Assembly: GCA_951640165.1 (NCBI GenBank)
Contig: OX621255.1
Coordinates: 29,300,001 to 29,364,000, forward strand
From: Pseudoips prasinana
Lineage: Eukaryota > Arthropoda > Insecta > Lepidoptera > Nolidae
DNA: 64,000 bases
Reading direction: 5' to 3'
Part shown: positions 1-12,219 of the stretch, in pieces
How the letters are laid out: each line of letters begins with the position of its first letter
Numbering within the stretch: position 1 is the stretch's first letter
Notes under the pieces: generated by a model
What the model saw: only the letters and a program-made list of their open reading frames with translations
Databases searched by the model: none
What the model was told of the DNA's origin: nothing
Made by a program: the position numbers and the translations under genes

Positions 1-158
1 CAAAGATCTTCACAATTGCCGGTCTTGCGCTATCCGCATCCAGCGATTTCCAGCGACCCGCACAAGATCATCGGTCCATCTTGTAGGGGTCCTGCCCACT
101 ACGTCTTCCGGTCGTGGTCGCCACTCGAGAACCTTTCTGCCCCCGCGGGCGTCGGCTC
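1..158 (-). mobile_element. RTE-clade LINE, 3' fragment
   Basis: On the minus strand this matches the last part of the RTE reverse transcriptase gene seen complete at 40300-40528 (the WGRKVLEWRPRTGRR region and the following DDL). The open frame on the plus strand here is only its antisense. The fragment runs off the window start, so its full extent is unknown. Confidence 0.8.
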
Positions 159-216
159 TACTAATACTAATGTCACTGCTGCAGTTTTACAAATAGGCTA
201 TGGCATGGGAGATTAA

Positions 217-2730
217 AGTAGGAACGTTTCTTAAGGAAAAACAATGTGTTTCTGTTAACTTGGGTGTTACAACTATCCATAGCTAGTTCGCTAAAAATTC
301 GTAGCACGCACTCTTGCTCACGCTCGAATCAACGTCCTGCCGTGGCCTACTCAAAGGCCAGACCTCAATCCAATTGAGTCCGCATGGGATATGCTCCAAA
401 GAAGAGCTCTGCCTAGTATGGATGCATCAACAACTTTTTGACTTGTTAAAAAGAACAAAGTGATTTGGTTTTAAGCATACCAAATCACTGTGACTTTCGT
501 TTCCACAGATAATATATATTTTTTAATCTTAAGAATAGAATTTAAAAATGTCATCACATTTAACTTTTAATAAGGTTAATTCTTTAAAGTATGATTCCAA
601 TCTGGAAAACCAGATTTGGAAAATTAATAAGAGATTTTTTATAGTTCAAAATATACTGGATCCCTAGACACTTATGAAGTGTGTACATCCATTCTGACGG
701 CTCTGACAGACTCTCATAGCAATATTCAATTACAGGCCAATGCACGTTATCTATTACGGAATTTATTCACATCGCAATAGATATCCGTGTACTGTGCGTT
801 ATTGCTTTGAAACAGTTTGAAGTAACTCGCAGAAAATATCTTAACTGGTGTCAGTTTTGTTTTCTTTAAGGGAATTGTAAACCACAATTTTCAATTATAA
901 GTCATCGCACATTTGTAAAATCTTGTAAAACGTGTTATTATTTAATTGGTGTGATACTTTTCGTGTGACATAAAGAGTTAATTACTTACTCCGTCACTTA
1001 AACTTTCAGTGGCGCCATTGAAAGAATCAAGACAATTCTGAAATAAGTTACATACATATATGTTTTTAAATAAGACTAGCAATGATTGTTATCTCAGAAA
1101 TATGTCTTTCCCTCTCAAAGAACAAAGTAGTAAAGCATTTCATCCTTTATTCTAGGGATATTGTTGTAAGTACTAATCTTTAAACTTCAATAAAAACTAA
1201 TATAGAAATAATTGTGGTATCATTTCTGGATTATAATCCAAAAATGTTCAAACCGGTTTCGTGAAATACACTAAATAAAAGTTTTAAAGCGGAACAGAAT
1301 ATAAATAACAAAATTTGTAGTATGAGCTGAATAATCCATATATTATTTATTAATTCAATAAATTGGCATTTTATTTTTATAAAACACAGTCAACTTTTAA
1401 ACAATGTCTACTCTGAAGAATTCATAAGTTATTTCATTGTATATCTTAAATAATTTTCTTATTTGTGTCGCTGCTTAAGAGTTTCACCTCGAATTACCCG
1501 CATGATGGTAACGTGGGATTTTGTATTCTGTACATGCGTGAAACCAAATTGAGTAAAACCGATTTTGTTATAGATAATTTCGAAAATTGACCGTTTTACC
1601 TAATTGTGGGTAGAAAGAAGTAGCTCGGTATTTTGTAGCCGTTAGCAGCGTACTGGTAGTCACAGTATTACTAAAATTGACCCTTATGTAGCAAATGTTA
1701 GAATTGCATTTATCATTGACATGTTTTTGTAGTGATGTAAGAGGTAGCACATCAGTGTAGTATACACTTTACTTGTGAAACTATCCTTATTAGAAAGCTT
1801 TAAGGTTGTTTTTACAATTGGCATGCTTTCATTGTCTTGAAAGATGTTTATATTGTATTGTTTAATTCAAGGACAAGTTGCAAGTGATAAAAATATAAAT
1901 TAACACAGTGTGGCGGTAATAAAAGGAGTGAATAGTGGCGAAACATCGTAAGCCATTTCAGTTTAGTGCAAAATTGAGCTCTAACTGTTCAAAATTAAAT
2001 GTAAAATACACCGGACCCGTAGACAGATATATAATCTTTTAGATAATCAGGGTCCACAATCCAAAGTCGTAGTTTAGATTCCTTATTAATCCATGACAAA
2101 AAAATGAAACATAATGTCGTTATTCGCTTTGCGTCGACGCATCCGGCGTCAACGTGATATCGACATATTTTGCATATGTAAGTCTGAGGGAAAGAGTAAA
2201 GTTTACGAATGTCTTCTGGCGTGCATCTAACGCCAGACGAGATTCGTAAACTTGTAGGCGGCAAAATATAGATGAAGACAAGGACAGAAGCATTACGATT
2301 AATCTGTCATATAGGTGAAGAGACTCGAAAAGAATGACTTACGAAATGTTTAAAATTTGGAAAATATTTTGGATTTACAAGTGGAATATCAAAGCAGAAC
2401 GGTGGGTTTTAATTGAAGTGAAATCAAAAGCGAATTAAGAAGAAGAAATAAAGTGGAAAACTGAGCAAGTGCAAGTGATCAGTGAAAGTAAACAGTGCCA
2501 AGTGTTCCCGTGTACGTCGGGACTTTATCTTTTGCAGCGGTCACCACGGGACTCTGAAGTGCGCCATGTGTGGACTCTAACAGAGAGCTAGTAGACTCTA
2601 AGTACGTCTATGTTCCGTGGTCTTTGTTGTGAACCAACTGGCAGTGTTAACGCCAATAAAAGTTCCTTTGCAAACATTAGTTTCTTTTCCAATCCCCTGA
2701 CCTACCGCTCGCCACAATAGAGAATCAGAG
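217..2730. other. Gene-free stretch, nothing recognised
   Basis: AT-rich DNA with no long open frame and no repeat I can match elsewhere in the window. Positions about 2500-2720 are less AT-rich and contain an AATAAA at about 2655. That could be transcribed sequence or a solo LTR, but I found neither a partner LTR nor a target duplication. Confidence 0.5.
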
Positions 2731-3049
2731 TATTTAACCACCACATCTCACCCAGTGGGGACGCAGTAGCCGAATATTTCCCAGAGAACGGAAAGCAGCA
2801 TATCTCTATGTACAGACGCCAGCACATCCAGCTACCCCAATCTGGCAAATTTCTTTTATCGATTTTCAACATTATCACAAACGCATTAGGTTCACATTAA
2901 ATTGGGGAAATTTGACAGATTGGGGTAGCTTGATGTGCTGGCGTCTACTATGACCATCAAACTGCGATAGTCGACCCGTATGCCTAGTGTGGCGGTAATG
3001 ACATATCCCTCCAAATGATGGACACAATTCGTTTTGGCAATCTTTTGGG
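2731..3049 (-). repeat. LINE-like dispersed repeat split by a GTAC-MITE
   Basis: Fragments of a repeat also seen near 20.8, 21.4, 29.4, 36.2 and 38.6 kb. Shared words include CATCTCACCC.GTGGGG, CCCAGAGAACGG, GACATATCCCTCCAAATGATGG. The MITE at 2810-2948 interrupts it. The uninterrupted relative at 38623 reads GTGTACTATGACC across the junction. Confidence 0.7.
2810..2948 (+). mobile_element. GTAC-targeted MITE, copy 1
   Basis: About 140 bp with inverted ends AGACGCCAGCACATC / GATGTGCTGGCGTCT, flanked by GTAC on the left and a decayed (CT)AC on the right. Internally it reads AATCTGGCAAATTTC, then a short AT core, then GGGGAAATTTGACAG. There is no coding capacity. It sits in a LINE-like repeat whose empty version is at 38623-38626. 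Confidence 0.9.
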
Positions 3050-3051
3050 GA

Positions 3052-3084
3052 GGACGTCATTCGGGCTTTGCCCGAATGACGTCC
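3052..3084. repeat. Perfect hairpin, 15-bp arms, 3-nt loop
   Basis: The arm GGACGTCATTCGGGC is followed by TTT and then its exact reverse complement. It lies at the edge of the LINE-like repeat. One of a series of short-loop palindromes in the window. Confidence 0.9.
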
Positions 3085-3919
3085 GTTCGACTGACAAATC
3101 AGCCATTTATTTAATTTGTGTCCGTCGGTTTCTGTATTAATTATAGCGCTGTATATTGTATGGGATCGGTGAAATAATCATTACAACAGTCAAACTGTAA
3201 CTTCAGTTACGTTGGATTTTATAAAAAAAAAGTTTTTGAACAATAGTAGGTATCGATATTTAATAATAATGAAGAGTCGATTAATTTAAGGCTCTTAAAG
3301 TTAATAAAATTTTCGAGGCTTCCGGCGACTGGGACCGCAATTAACTAGGACCGCGGTCCCAATCGCCGGATGCGTAAAAATGAAATAATTTTCTTCCGGC
3401 GACTGGGACCATTCATAAATGATAACGAAATCAAAAAATTTACAGTCAAACGAAAAATTTTAGATGTAATAATTGAAGAAAAATCCTTTTTGATTTAAAA
3501 ACATCATTTATTGATATACAAACAAACAGCCTTTGACTACAGTTCTGTTATTTAAAACTTTCGTAATAAAAACATACACGAAAATCATGTTAATGTTAAA
3601 ATATAAAAATCATGCTAACAATAATAAAAAAAAATAACATGAATCGTGCTTATAATAATAATCAACAATTTTCAAACAATTAACAATCAGAAAGTAATTA
3701 TTTATCACAAAATCAGCCTTTAAGTGGTACCGTAAATATAATAAAAAAAAATAACATAAATCACAATAAAAATTATAAACGTGGGTACTATGTCAATCAC
3801 AATTAGTTTAAAATGGCCGTTATGGCTTCACACAAAATCAGTCAAGTAAGTAATTATCACAAAATCAGCCTTAACTGTGTTAAAATATAAAAATAATGTT
3901 ATAAATTTAAAACACCCTT

Positions 3920-3975
3920 TAAGTATATTTTAAATAACAGAACAGTGGTCTGTTCTGTTATTTAAAATATACTTA
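3920..3975. repeat. Perfect hairpin inside the MULE, 26-bp arms, 4-nt loop
   Basis: The arm begins TAAGTATATTTTAAATAACA; the loop is TGGT; the right arm is the exact reverse complement. It lies in the non-coding part of the MULE, where related sequence at about 3541-3556 (GTTCTGTTATTTAAAA) resembles the right arm. That suggests the left arm is the inverted copy. Confidence 0.9.
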
Positions 3976-4235
3976 ACAAAAAGATTCACATAATTCTTGC
4001 TTATAATAATAATCAACAATTTTCAAACAATTAACAATCAGTAAGTAATTATTTATCACAAAATCAGTCTTTAAGTAGTACCGTAAATATTAATAAAAAA
4101 TAACATAAATCACAGTTAGTTTAAAATGGCCGTCATGGCGTCACAGAATCAGTCAAATTATATAAGGACTTTATACCTACATATTATATGTATATATATA
4201 TATATATCAATTATACCCATATCCGGAGTCAATGT

Positions 4236-5614
4236 TTATCGTAATCTCTCCAAAAAATGGCCGATACTTATTTTACAATTAAGTAAGTCTTTAACAGAAT
4301 CATAAATATTTTTCATCTTAGCAATCGAAGAATGCTTCCTCTTCGATATTTGGATACCGTTAGGATTTTTTAATGCTCCAGAATAGTATTTCATATCTTT
4401 TAGGAGTCCGTGCAGCAACTGGGCAATGTTTGGCTTTGGTTTGATGTACTTTCTAATGTGACTATTCCATTGCTCGACAGCATTATTTGTTTTGTTTAAT
4501 TCCCCATAAGTAGTAAATGTACCTGCGAGTATTGAATTTTCTAGCCATGTTTGTACAAAGTAGTCATTAAAGTTTGTAATTTCTGCACTAATTGGCGACT
4601 CTTCCATGACATACAACCAGCCATCGGTGACCATATCTAGTGGGAGATGAGAAAGAGCCGAACATAGCTGAACATGATCTTTTCCTGGTTGAGTTTTGTC
4701 GACGCCCAATTCCTTCGCTTTACGCCACAAACTTTTTTTGAAATGATAAAAGCAACCTACTATTTTCACACCAGGGAAAAATTTTTTGACCGCTTGTATC
4801 GATGAAACTTCGAAGTCCATGGTCATTACAGCCGGCTCCCATTCGGGTATCTGGCTTTTTATGAGTTCAAAAAGCAACTTATACGTAGATGTCTTCTTAT
4901 CAGGTAGAAGTGCATAAGCTACTGGAACAACATTTACGTAGTCTTCATTACTTCCAACATCTGCATGTATAGTACAGAGTTGATAAAATGACTTAATACA
5001 AATTTTAAATGTGCCATCAATATAGAAATGTTTGCACAGTTCTAAATATTTTTTCATTTCTTCACTTGCAAACACAATTACGCGTTTTTTTTGCCCTCTA
5101 TAGTCAGCAAGCAATAATTTTTGGTACGTTTTTGGTACTTCGACGTCGGCAGCTTTGTGAAAAGTGACTTTTTTTGCTCCAATAGCATCGTTTCTTTTTT
5201 TGTAGAGTCACTTTTCTATGTTATGAAAATGTGGTAATTGTGTAACAAAATTTAATCCCTCGTCTATAAGAACTTCCATATTATTCTCAAACACTTGCGC
5301 AACAGGGATATTTATGTCCTTTTGAACATCTTCTACACATTTTTGCATTTGGCGGTTCACTCTATCTTTCGCGAAATCAATAGGTTCATGACAATGAGCA
5401 GTTTCGTTCAAAATAGTCATCGCATCGACTCTGATTTTTATTGTCGCGTTGCAAACACTTTTTCTTGCACATCGCCAGAGTTTTGAGCCATCTTTGTTTA
5501 TTCTTTTAAAAATATATTCGTAGCCAGCTCTTCGCAAAAGTTCACGTCCTCTTTGTGTGACGTCAATATCAAACGACTGTTCACCACGTGAAGTTGAAGG
5601 ATTTTTTCATCCAT
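4236..5614 (-). pseudogene. MULE transposase with N-terminal FLYWCH domain, disrupted
   Basis: This would encode the roughly 460-residue transposase that cuts and pastes its own element in the nucleus. The first part (5537-5211) shows a FLYWCH zinc finger: GYEYIF, then LWRC, VCNA and HCH supply the Cys2His2 ligands. The second part is a MULE catalytic domain: FYIDGTF (first Asp), VMTMDFE (second Asp), CFYHFKKSLWRK, and NNAVEQWN, whose Glu fits the third catalytic residue. Two lesions are visible. There is one in-frame TGA at 5210-5208, with both halves in the same frame. There is also an apparent 1-nt deletion in the A run just after the likely start ATG (5614-5612), because the ATG frame does not reach the FLYWCH frame. 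The lesions are few, so the copy is fairly young, but it is not functional as written. Confidence 0.85.
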
Positions 5615-6406
5615 TTTGATAATTCTAAAATCGAAAAAAAAATTATTAACTACTGATAGTTATCTCTGATAATTATCTACTGGTAGTTGTCTGGTAGTTG
5701 GTGAAATTACATTTTTTTTTGTGATATTTAAAAGTCTCATCAAAGATCAGAAGCAATTTAAAGTAAAAATATTTCTAACCACGTCGTTTAACCCCCCTAT
5801 TAGCTTGTTTTGTTTATAAATAAGTTAATAAAAAATTGTTTTACATACCTGAAAACTATTAAATGAAGTCACTACACCACCACTCACATCACACAATTTG
5901 CAACAAATATTCAGTGCAGTATCTTACAATGATCTAATACGACACAGTCTGATACAAAACTTCACTTTCTTAAACTGATAAGCTTCTTGTTAGTGATTGG
6001 CCGAGCCTGTCATCGGGCGATGCAAGATTTCCCGTTTATAACAAAAGGGCTACCTGACCTTGAAATCGACAGGCAAAACGGACTCGAGTTAGAGAGGGAT
6101 AGTATTATACCATCATACAATGCTATTCCCTTTGTGTGTGTTTACCTGCATGTGTGAATATATATATATAGCGCTTAGCGCATAGGATAAAATCATATCT
6201 AGAACGAGTCAATGATATTCATATAAATAATTTAGAATTTTTTTCGTTTGACTGTACCATTTTGGGCTTGAATAATAGATTTTTTTAAGTTATCTATGAG
6301 TGGTCCCGGTCGCTGGAAGAAAAATATTTAATTTTTACGGATCCGGCGACTGGGACCGCGGTCCTAGTTAATTGCGGTCCCAGTCGCCGGAAGCCTCAAA
6401 TTTTCG

Positions 6407-6990
6407 TACTTAGGTACTTCGTTCAGTTAAATTTTCACATAATAATTATTTGTGTGGCAACCCCAAGCGGTGACGTTTGACAGATGAACGAAGCGAATGG
6501 ATCGGTTAGCACTTTGTTAGCTCGAGTGCGTGCCTAACTGTCAAAATAAGGTATCACTATATTACATTTTATTTTATTGTACTCAATTAAAGACGTGCTA
6601 TAATGTTGTAATAAATATGTTATTATTACCTGCACTTGGATTTTTATTACACCTCATTATCAAGAAAATGAAATGTTTAATAATTTACGAATTATTTGCC
6701 ACATTGCTTACAATACAATCATAAACAAGCTACGTTTATTGTTTCATAAACAATCGTTAATGATCGTAATTAGTGGACGTACCTACTATTCGAAACCAAA
6801 TGAAAGTTTTAAAGTACTTCAGTTGTCTATTAATCATAGTATTACGACAACTGATCGGATTTCTTCGATATACTGTTTCATTTCAAATATATAGTAACTT
6901 TTACAAATGAACTACATCCAGAGCATTATTAATAAAATTAAAATATCTTTATATCGGATAATTCAATTCAATTTGTTTATTGCAAACATA
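6407..6990. other. AT-rich, nothing recognised
   Basis: Only short chance open frames. The start (6442-6470, TGTGGCAACCCCAAGCGG) resembles the beginning of the repeat at 58204 and 63465. Confidence 0.4.
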
Positions 6991-6991
6991 G

Positions 6992-7120
6992 GTACAGACG
7001 CCAGCACATCAAGCTACCCCAAGCTGTCAAATTTCCCCAATTGAAAGTAAACCTTATGCTTTGAAAATCTATAAAAGAAATTACACAGATTGGGGTAGCC
7101 GGCTATGCTGGCGTCTGTAC
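6992..7120 (-). mobile_element. GTAC-targeted MITE, copy 2
   Basis: 129 bp with GTAC at both edges and inverted ends AGACGCCAGCACATC / GGCGTCT. Orientation is opposite to copy 1, judged from the CCCCAATTGAAAG side. A short internal deletion removes the TTTTGTGATAAAG part. Confidence 0.9.
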
Positions 7121-7570
7121 ATTAATAATACAGATATATGTATTTCCAGGTGTTAGGGAAATGTTTGTATCGCTATGTAAAGCCAGTTAGGGCATGTAAC
7201 TGGATATAACTAATATATCACGTGACTTTACTACATAAATATAAAATGTCACAATTCTTAATTTTAGTCAGTAATAAATTCAATATAAACAATTTGAGTA
7301 AAATAAAATTAATTAATTAAACACAAAATAAACAATTACACAGGTCAAGAACAAAATAAATCAAAAAAACAAAACTACCAAAACATTAGGTGTTATATTA
7401 GATTTATTGAACATTGAGTCATTGTTAGTTAAGCGCCTTGGAAATGATGTTTGTCTTGGAAGAGTTTAACTCCGAGCTGTTTCGTGGATATAAACTGCTA
7501 TAAATAAGCGTAAAAATATATTTGGTTAGTAACAAAGCTTATAGAATATCTAATGTAGGTTATAAAAATA

Positions 7571-7833
7571 AAAAAATTGTGAGCCGTCACGGGACGCCTG
7601 GCAGATGTGAAACATCGACATTATTTTTTTAAATTAATATGCAGAAAGGAACATATTTTGATATGAATTAAATATGTCATAATGATAAAATAAAATATTA
7701 CGATTAATAATCGCACAGTCGATTGTTTTGTTTCACATCAAAAAAAAAAGAAAAAAACAAACGTGGCGACGCGTACGTACCCCCAGAAATCTTTTTTACG
7801 TGCGGCTATAGATGTTTCACATCAAAAAATAAG
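7571..7833 (+). repeat. Dispersed repeat, GTGAGCCGTCAC family, copy 1
   Basis: About 260 bp. It starts ATTGTGAGCCGTCACGGG and ends TATAGATGTTTCACATC. A second copy lies inverted at 29011-29227. Both share the TTACGATTAATAATCGCACAG core, a poly(A)/poly(T)-rich middle and the subterminal inverted word GATGTGAAACATC / GATGTTTCACATC. It is probably a non-autonomous DNA transposon, but target duplications are unclear. Confidence 0.75.
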
Positions 7834-8640
7834 AAGTCTAATACGTCATGGGAGACCGACATCTTTCAATTCAGTCTCAATTAATCTCCTCATGAACTTC
7901 TTTAAAATAGGAGAGGTAAAACTCTCCGCCACAGTTTTCACAATGCTGTTCGGACTTTTTCTCACTCGTCTAAGGACAGATGCGGTTTTTTTAGCGAATT
8001 ATGACTTGAAAGCCTTCTGTGCGTGCTTCTGCAAACATCTACGAAGCGCTACAAAAACGAGGCAGTAGCATTTTACTATTACACGTTAAGTACACGTTAA
8101 AATAATATCTTTACCTACCTATACATAACCAACTAAAACTTTTATTTTATCTTTACACTTACATGAATTTGGGGCAAAACACTACTTCAAACAAATAAAT
8201 AAAACGTGAATTATCGTAAACACAATGCGCGCAGCCAATTTTTTAAATTGTTAATAATATATCAAAAAATAGCATGCAACACCACTATTTTCCCAGTACT
8301 TGACATTTGACACCTGACATTAAAATTGACGTAACATGGCGGTAATGTCATTGAAAAATCTCTGTAGATAAGATATTAGGATGACACTTACCTATTCTGC
8401 CGTGGTCGTGGATAATTGCATGGAAATCTACGTGTTTTTTATAAATATAATAATATATTATTCTCCACAATGATTATAATATTGTATAATTATTGTGGAG
8501 ACTTGAGACGCCTCTTTGTTCAGCAGTGGACGTCTTTTTGCCGATACAATGATGATTATATTCCACTGCAGTGTAAGAGCCTCCTCTCATAACAAGAGTC
8601 CACCACTCTGGCGTAATGGATATTGGCAGACATCAAGAAC
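7834..8640. other. Unassigned, with a small RTE-tail scrap
   Basis: Mostly unrecognised. At 8505-8560 the words GTTCAGCAGTGGACGTCTTT and CCGATACAATGATGAT are an RTE tail remnant. An imperfect hairpin built on TCTCCACAAT / ATTGTGGAGA lies at 8462-8501. Confidence 0.5.
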
Positions 8641-8730
8641 GTTTTAGAGAACTCTCAGGCATGTATGCCATGTCAGAGGCCTACTGGGCGGCTTGAACAA
8701 CTCTGCCACTAGGGTAACCACTGCCCATAC
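8641..8730 (-). repeat. 5S-type SINE tail fragment
   Basis: Shares CATGTCAGAGGCCTAC, GGCTTGAACAACTCTG and GGTAACCACTGCCCATACGA with the tail of the 5S-like SINE at 50535-50760 and 55145-55385. Only the tail is present. Confidence 0.5.
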
Positions 8731-8827
8731 GATAAATTAAAGTAAAAGCAGCCTGAAGGCAGGAAATTGGCAGTACTAGACGCCCGTACTTTGGAGGGCA
8801 CGTAAACATGTTGACCCTGGCTTGACA

Positions 8828-9120
8828 CACTAAGAGCCTATGCACACCACGTTTTTTAAGCGCGCGACACCGGCGCGTCTGTATCGATACACCCGCGATT
8901 TTGCACCCGCGCGTTAGCATCGCGTTGTATCGCGTTAGTATCGCGTCGACGGCGCGCTTTTATCCTACGAAGTTGTTTGTTGTCGTTTGTATCGACAAAT
9001 ACGAGCGGCACCGGCGCGTGTGTATCGATACACACGCGCGTTAGCATCGCGTCTGTATCGCTAAACACGCGCGTAGACGCGACGGCGCGCTTTAAAAACG
9101 TGGTGTGCATAGGCCCTTAG
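8828..9120. mobile_element. GC-rich MITE with foldback core
   Basis: Terminal inverted repeats CTAAGAGCCTATGCACACC / GGTGTGCATAGGCCCTTAG enclose about 290 bp. The interior is unlike its surroundings: very CpG-rich, with repeated words GCATCGCGT and GGCGCGC, and a perfect 26-nt palindrome centred on TATCGATA at 9014-9039. There is no coding capacity. If the ends are GGGCC..., the flanks are TAA on one side and TTA on the other, so the target duplication is not settled and the superfamily is open. Confidence 0.75.
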
Positions 9121-10260
9121 TTTCAGTTAACCGTCCCAACTGATTGCAAAGGTGAGAGAATAGTTAGTGCACCTGTGTTTGATCGCACTCTTCTTCACTC
9201 ACTCACCTCACCAAAATACGCCCTGCATAGTTGGCTAGTCTTCATAAATGTTCATGATTTTTATTCCGGCAATGAATTCTGCCGTACATATTCTTGTAAA
9301 TATTTTTCCTTGTAATTTGATCGACATTGAATAAGAAATTTCTGTTATTACAACATTGCACACGTAACTTGTTGCATGTTTGATATCGTGCGTATTTTAT
9401 AAGTGTGTATCATTGAGTAGATACCTACGGAAGTGCCATTCGAACCCGCACCTACCACTGAAGTATATACTGTTTAAACATACCGTAGATGAATTCGCAA
9501 AATGTTGCAAAATTTTGAAAACTGTTGTTGTAAAAACAAGCAAATAAAAGTATCTTCTAAGCAAACTTGATTGAAAGTTAATAATTGTAATTACCAGAGG
9601 TATACAATACAATTCAGGTACTTAAGAAATAAGCACCTAGTTATAGCCAAAAAAAAACATGCAAACAATAAAATTGAATGAATTACTTAAATAAAATTGT
9701 GCAATAATAATTGATACTAAATAAAAATCACTCATGAATTATCTATTCCGTTGAATATCATAAAAATTGCGATTTCGAATGTTGAGCGTGGCGCACGCAT
9801 ATCTGATTTAGTGGTGTACATAAAAGTAAAAGACATGTATTATAGTTGTGTATATGTTAACCCTTCATCAATGGTATCATGGTTACCACCTATTTTGAAC
9901 TTTATATTGATGGAATAAGAGCTAAAACCAATTAATTATGAACATATTCTATGGTCGATAATAATTAAGGTTTTAATACGCAATATGTCGCAAGTATGAT
10001 GTGAGCTTGTCCATAATTAAAAACTTACTCTGAAGGAAATATGGCGAGCGGCGCACGCTGAACTGGTTCAGTAGGATACAGAAAAGCAAAATACATGTAT
10101 ATTATTTGCGTATCTGTCAAGAAGAATAATATGTGTATGTCAATCGGAGTGAATCTTTGATTTTTGACAGACAGCTGCCATCGGCAATGCATACTTTTAT
10201 CATATTTATATGTTCAAGTTCACTGCAGTTTTCAAATTGAATGATTACGTAGCAAAATAT
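9121..10260. other. Unassigned, with a diverged duplication
   Basis: Segments around 9785-9860 and 10040-10120 look like diverged copies of each other (GAGCG.GGCGCACGC, then TGTAT.AT). Nothing else is recognised. Confidence 0.4.
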
Positions 10261-10261
10261 A

Positions 10262-10468
10262 TGCCTATCACGCTGGAGGTCGTGGGTTCGATTCCCTCCC
10301 AGGAGAGATATTTGTGTGTCTGGGTGCAATTATCTATAAAAGTATGTATATATGAAAGAAAGTAGTATATGTAGTATGTCAGTTATCTGATTTATATAGT
10401 ACAAACTCTGCTTAGTTTGGGATCAGGTGGCTGTTTGTGAATAATGTCCCAGGATATTATTGTAGTTA
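10262..10468 (+). mobile_element. SINE-B (tRNA-like), head-truncated
   Basis: Starts at the B-box-like word GTGGGTTCGATTCCC, continues GTGTAATTATCTATA-like and TTTGGGATCAGGTGGC, and ends TGTCCCAGGATATTATTG. This family is common in the window (about 13 copies). I treat it as a tRNA-derived SINE because the head carries a B box, not because a tRNA folds here. Confidence 0.75.
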
Positions 10469-10895
10469 GTTTAGGCGACTGGCACTTAGCCTCCTAATTG
10501 GGCCATTGTGTGTGAACTTATTTGGCTACTCGAACCAAGAGACCACGAAAGCTTGGCTTGTGCATCGTACTCTTACCTAGCAATATGCGCGTGGCTTAAA
10601 TGATGAAGACACTTGCCTCTTGCTCAATCATACCTGTTTTACATGATAATAGGTGCGTGTATATTTTGTTACAATATGTAATTCATATTCAAAGTCCAGT
10701 AAATAATATTTCATTAGGCGCTTAAGAGCTGTCATTGCAGCTACGCGGACAGAGATAATGCAGCTTTTCAGAAAGCCTTCATTTCTTCTCTATGCTTTTT
10801 CGAGAGCATTAAAAGAATAATCAAATCCAACAGTAGCTACTGAAAATTATAGCCGAGAACTCGCTAATTATTAGCCAGTTTGTACCGTTAATAAT

Positions 10896-11365
10896 GTCAA
10901 AGTCAAAGTAACTTTATTCCTTAAAAATTTTACATTTATGTGGAATCGTCATATTTTTTTTAACCTACCGTGCAGTGCATGACGTGGCAGCTACTGAGAA
11001 ACACTGTCAGAAAACTCAGTAGGAATCCTTTTTAAAATAAAATATACTTAAGATTAATTACAATCATGTGTGTTGACTCAGAACAACTCCATCCCAAGCA
11101 CTTTTATCACTTAAATAATCAAAAATTTTGTAATATGCCCTGCCACACAATTTGGCTTTAATAATTCTTTTAAACTTATTCGTAGACAATTCTCTAATAT
11201 CATTGGGAAGTTTGTTATAAAATCTTATACATTGCCCCATAAAAGAGGTACTTATTTTGTGGAGACGGGTAGTATGCAGTATGAGATTATTCTTATATCT
11301 AGTATTTACATTATGTGTATCGCTCCTTTTACAGAAGGAATCGATATTTTTATGCACATATAGTA
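10896..11365 (-). mobile_element. CR1/Jockey-type LINE 3' end, copy L1
   Basis: The minus strand encodes the last 97 residues of a LINE reverse-transcriptase protein (LHTTRLHKIS, then QCIRFYNKLPNDIREL, then KIFDYL), followed by a 3' UTR and the tail repeat TTTGACTTTGAC at 10896-10910. This 3' end is present at least six times in the window. All copies are 5'-truncated. Confidence 0.8.
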
Positions 11366-11843
11366 AGTTTTCATATATACTAAATACTAACTAAATACTT
11401 ACACTAGAAAATAAGTAATTTTATGTTACTAACATTCTATGAATTTATTTTTCCGAAATAAAGATATACAACAATAATCAATAATGGCATTGATAACAAC
11501 GAATTATTTAATATTTCGTGAAAGACGAAAATTTAGGAAAAAGCGGTACTGGACACATTCTAATTTCACAGATAGAGCAATCAAAAAGATCGATATTTAT
11601 AACAATGGCTTCATGAGAAATAACGGATATTTTAATAACTACCACTTTGTAAAATGTCAGGAATAAGCCCTTCCATATTGTACTCCATAACTGCATTCTC
11701 TATGGCGATTTGCGAAGGTAGGTTTCCCACGCTGCCATCTGTCATATAATAATGATGACGAGCACTTGTGCAAGTTACTCAGTACTTGATGTAGGTGTCT
11801 ATGTTTATTGTAACTTAATCAATGTTACACATATGGAATATAA
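11366..11843. other. Unassigned
   Basis: Opposing short open frames at 11484-11696 overlap each other and carry no recognisable domain. Confidence 0.4.
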
Positions 11844-12159
11844 TCTATACATATAATAAAATCGTAGGAAAGTCGAAACTGTACATTGAATATTTTAAAG
11901 GATACTTGGAGCGTGATCTACAATCGATATCGTTGCGAAAAATATAGTTTTTAGAATTTTTGTCTGTTTATCTGTTTGTCTTTATGCATGTCCAGACTAA
12001 ACTCAAAAAGTACTGCATGGATTTACTTTAAATCTTGCATGAATATTACTAAGAGGTCGAGTCAACATATAGGTTACTTATTATCATGCTATCACCTACG
12101 GGGAGGAGCTGTGATAATTAATAAAGTTTAACGCGGGTAAAACCGCGGGGCACAGCTAG
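11844..12159 (+). mobile_element. Non-autonomous Helitron
   Basis: 5' end TCTATACATATAATAAAATC after an A. The 3' end has the hairpin ACGCGGGTAAAACCGCGGGG, then CACAGCTAG before a T. That is the Helitron signature (TC...hairpin...CTAG, inserted between A and T, no target duplication). It resembles the short Lep1-type Helitrons of Lepidoptera and has no Rep/helicase gene. Confidence 0.9.
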
Positions 12160-12219
12160 TTCATGTATAAAAAACCTAACCGTCATTCGCACTAGCCTTT
12201 TGGTACCCAGTCGCTTTAA

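Larger units (their letters stand above)
3315..6397 (-). mobile_element. Mutator-like element (MULE), full length with TSD
   Basis: A 3.08-kb element. Its inverted ends begin GAGGCTTCCGGCGACTGGG and match closely for about 110 bp (3315-3425 and about 6285-6397), weakening out to about 165 bp. Each end also repeats the TTCCGGCGACTGGGACC word internally and holds a small palindrome. An 8-bp target duplication AAATTTTC flanks it (3307-3314, 6398-6405), in the size range of the Mutator superfamily (8-11 bp). The transposase gene lies on the minus strand at 4236-5614. Between the gene and the left end, 3661-3740 and 4010-4090 are a diverged direct duplication. Confidence 0.9.

Noticed and set aside
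2500..2720. Solo LTR or 5' untranslated exon
   Set aside because: AATAAA and a different base composition, but no second LTR, no target duplication, no splice or coding evidence.
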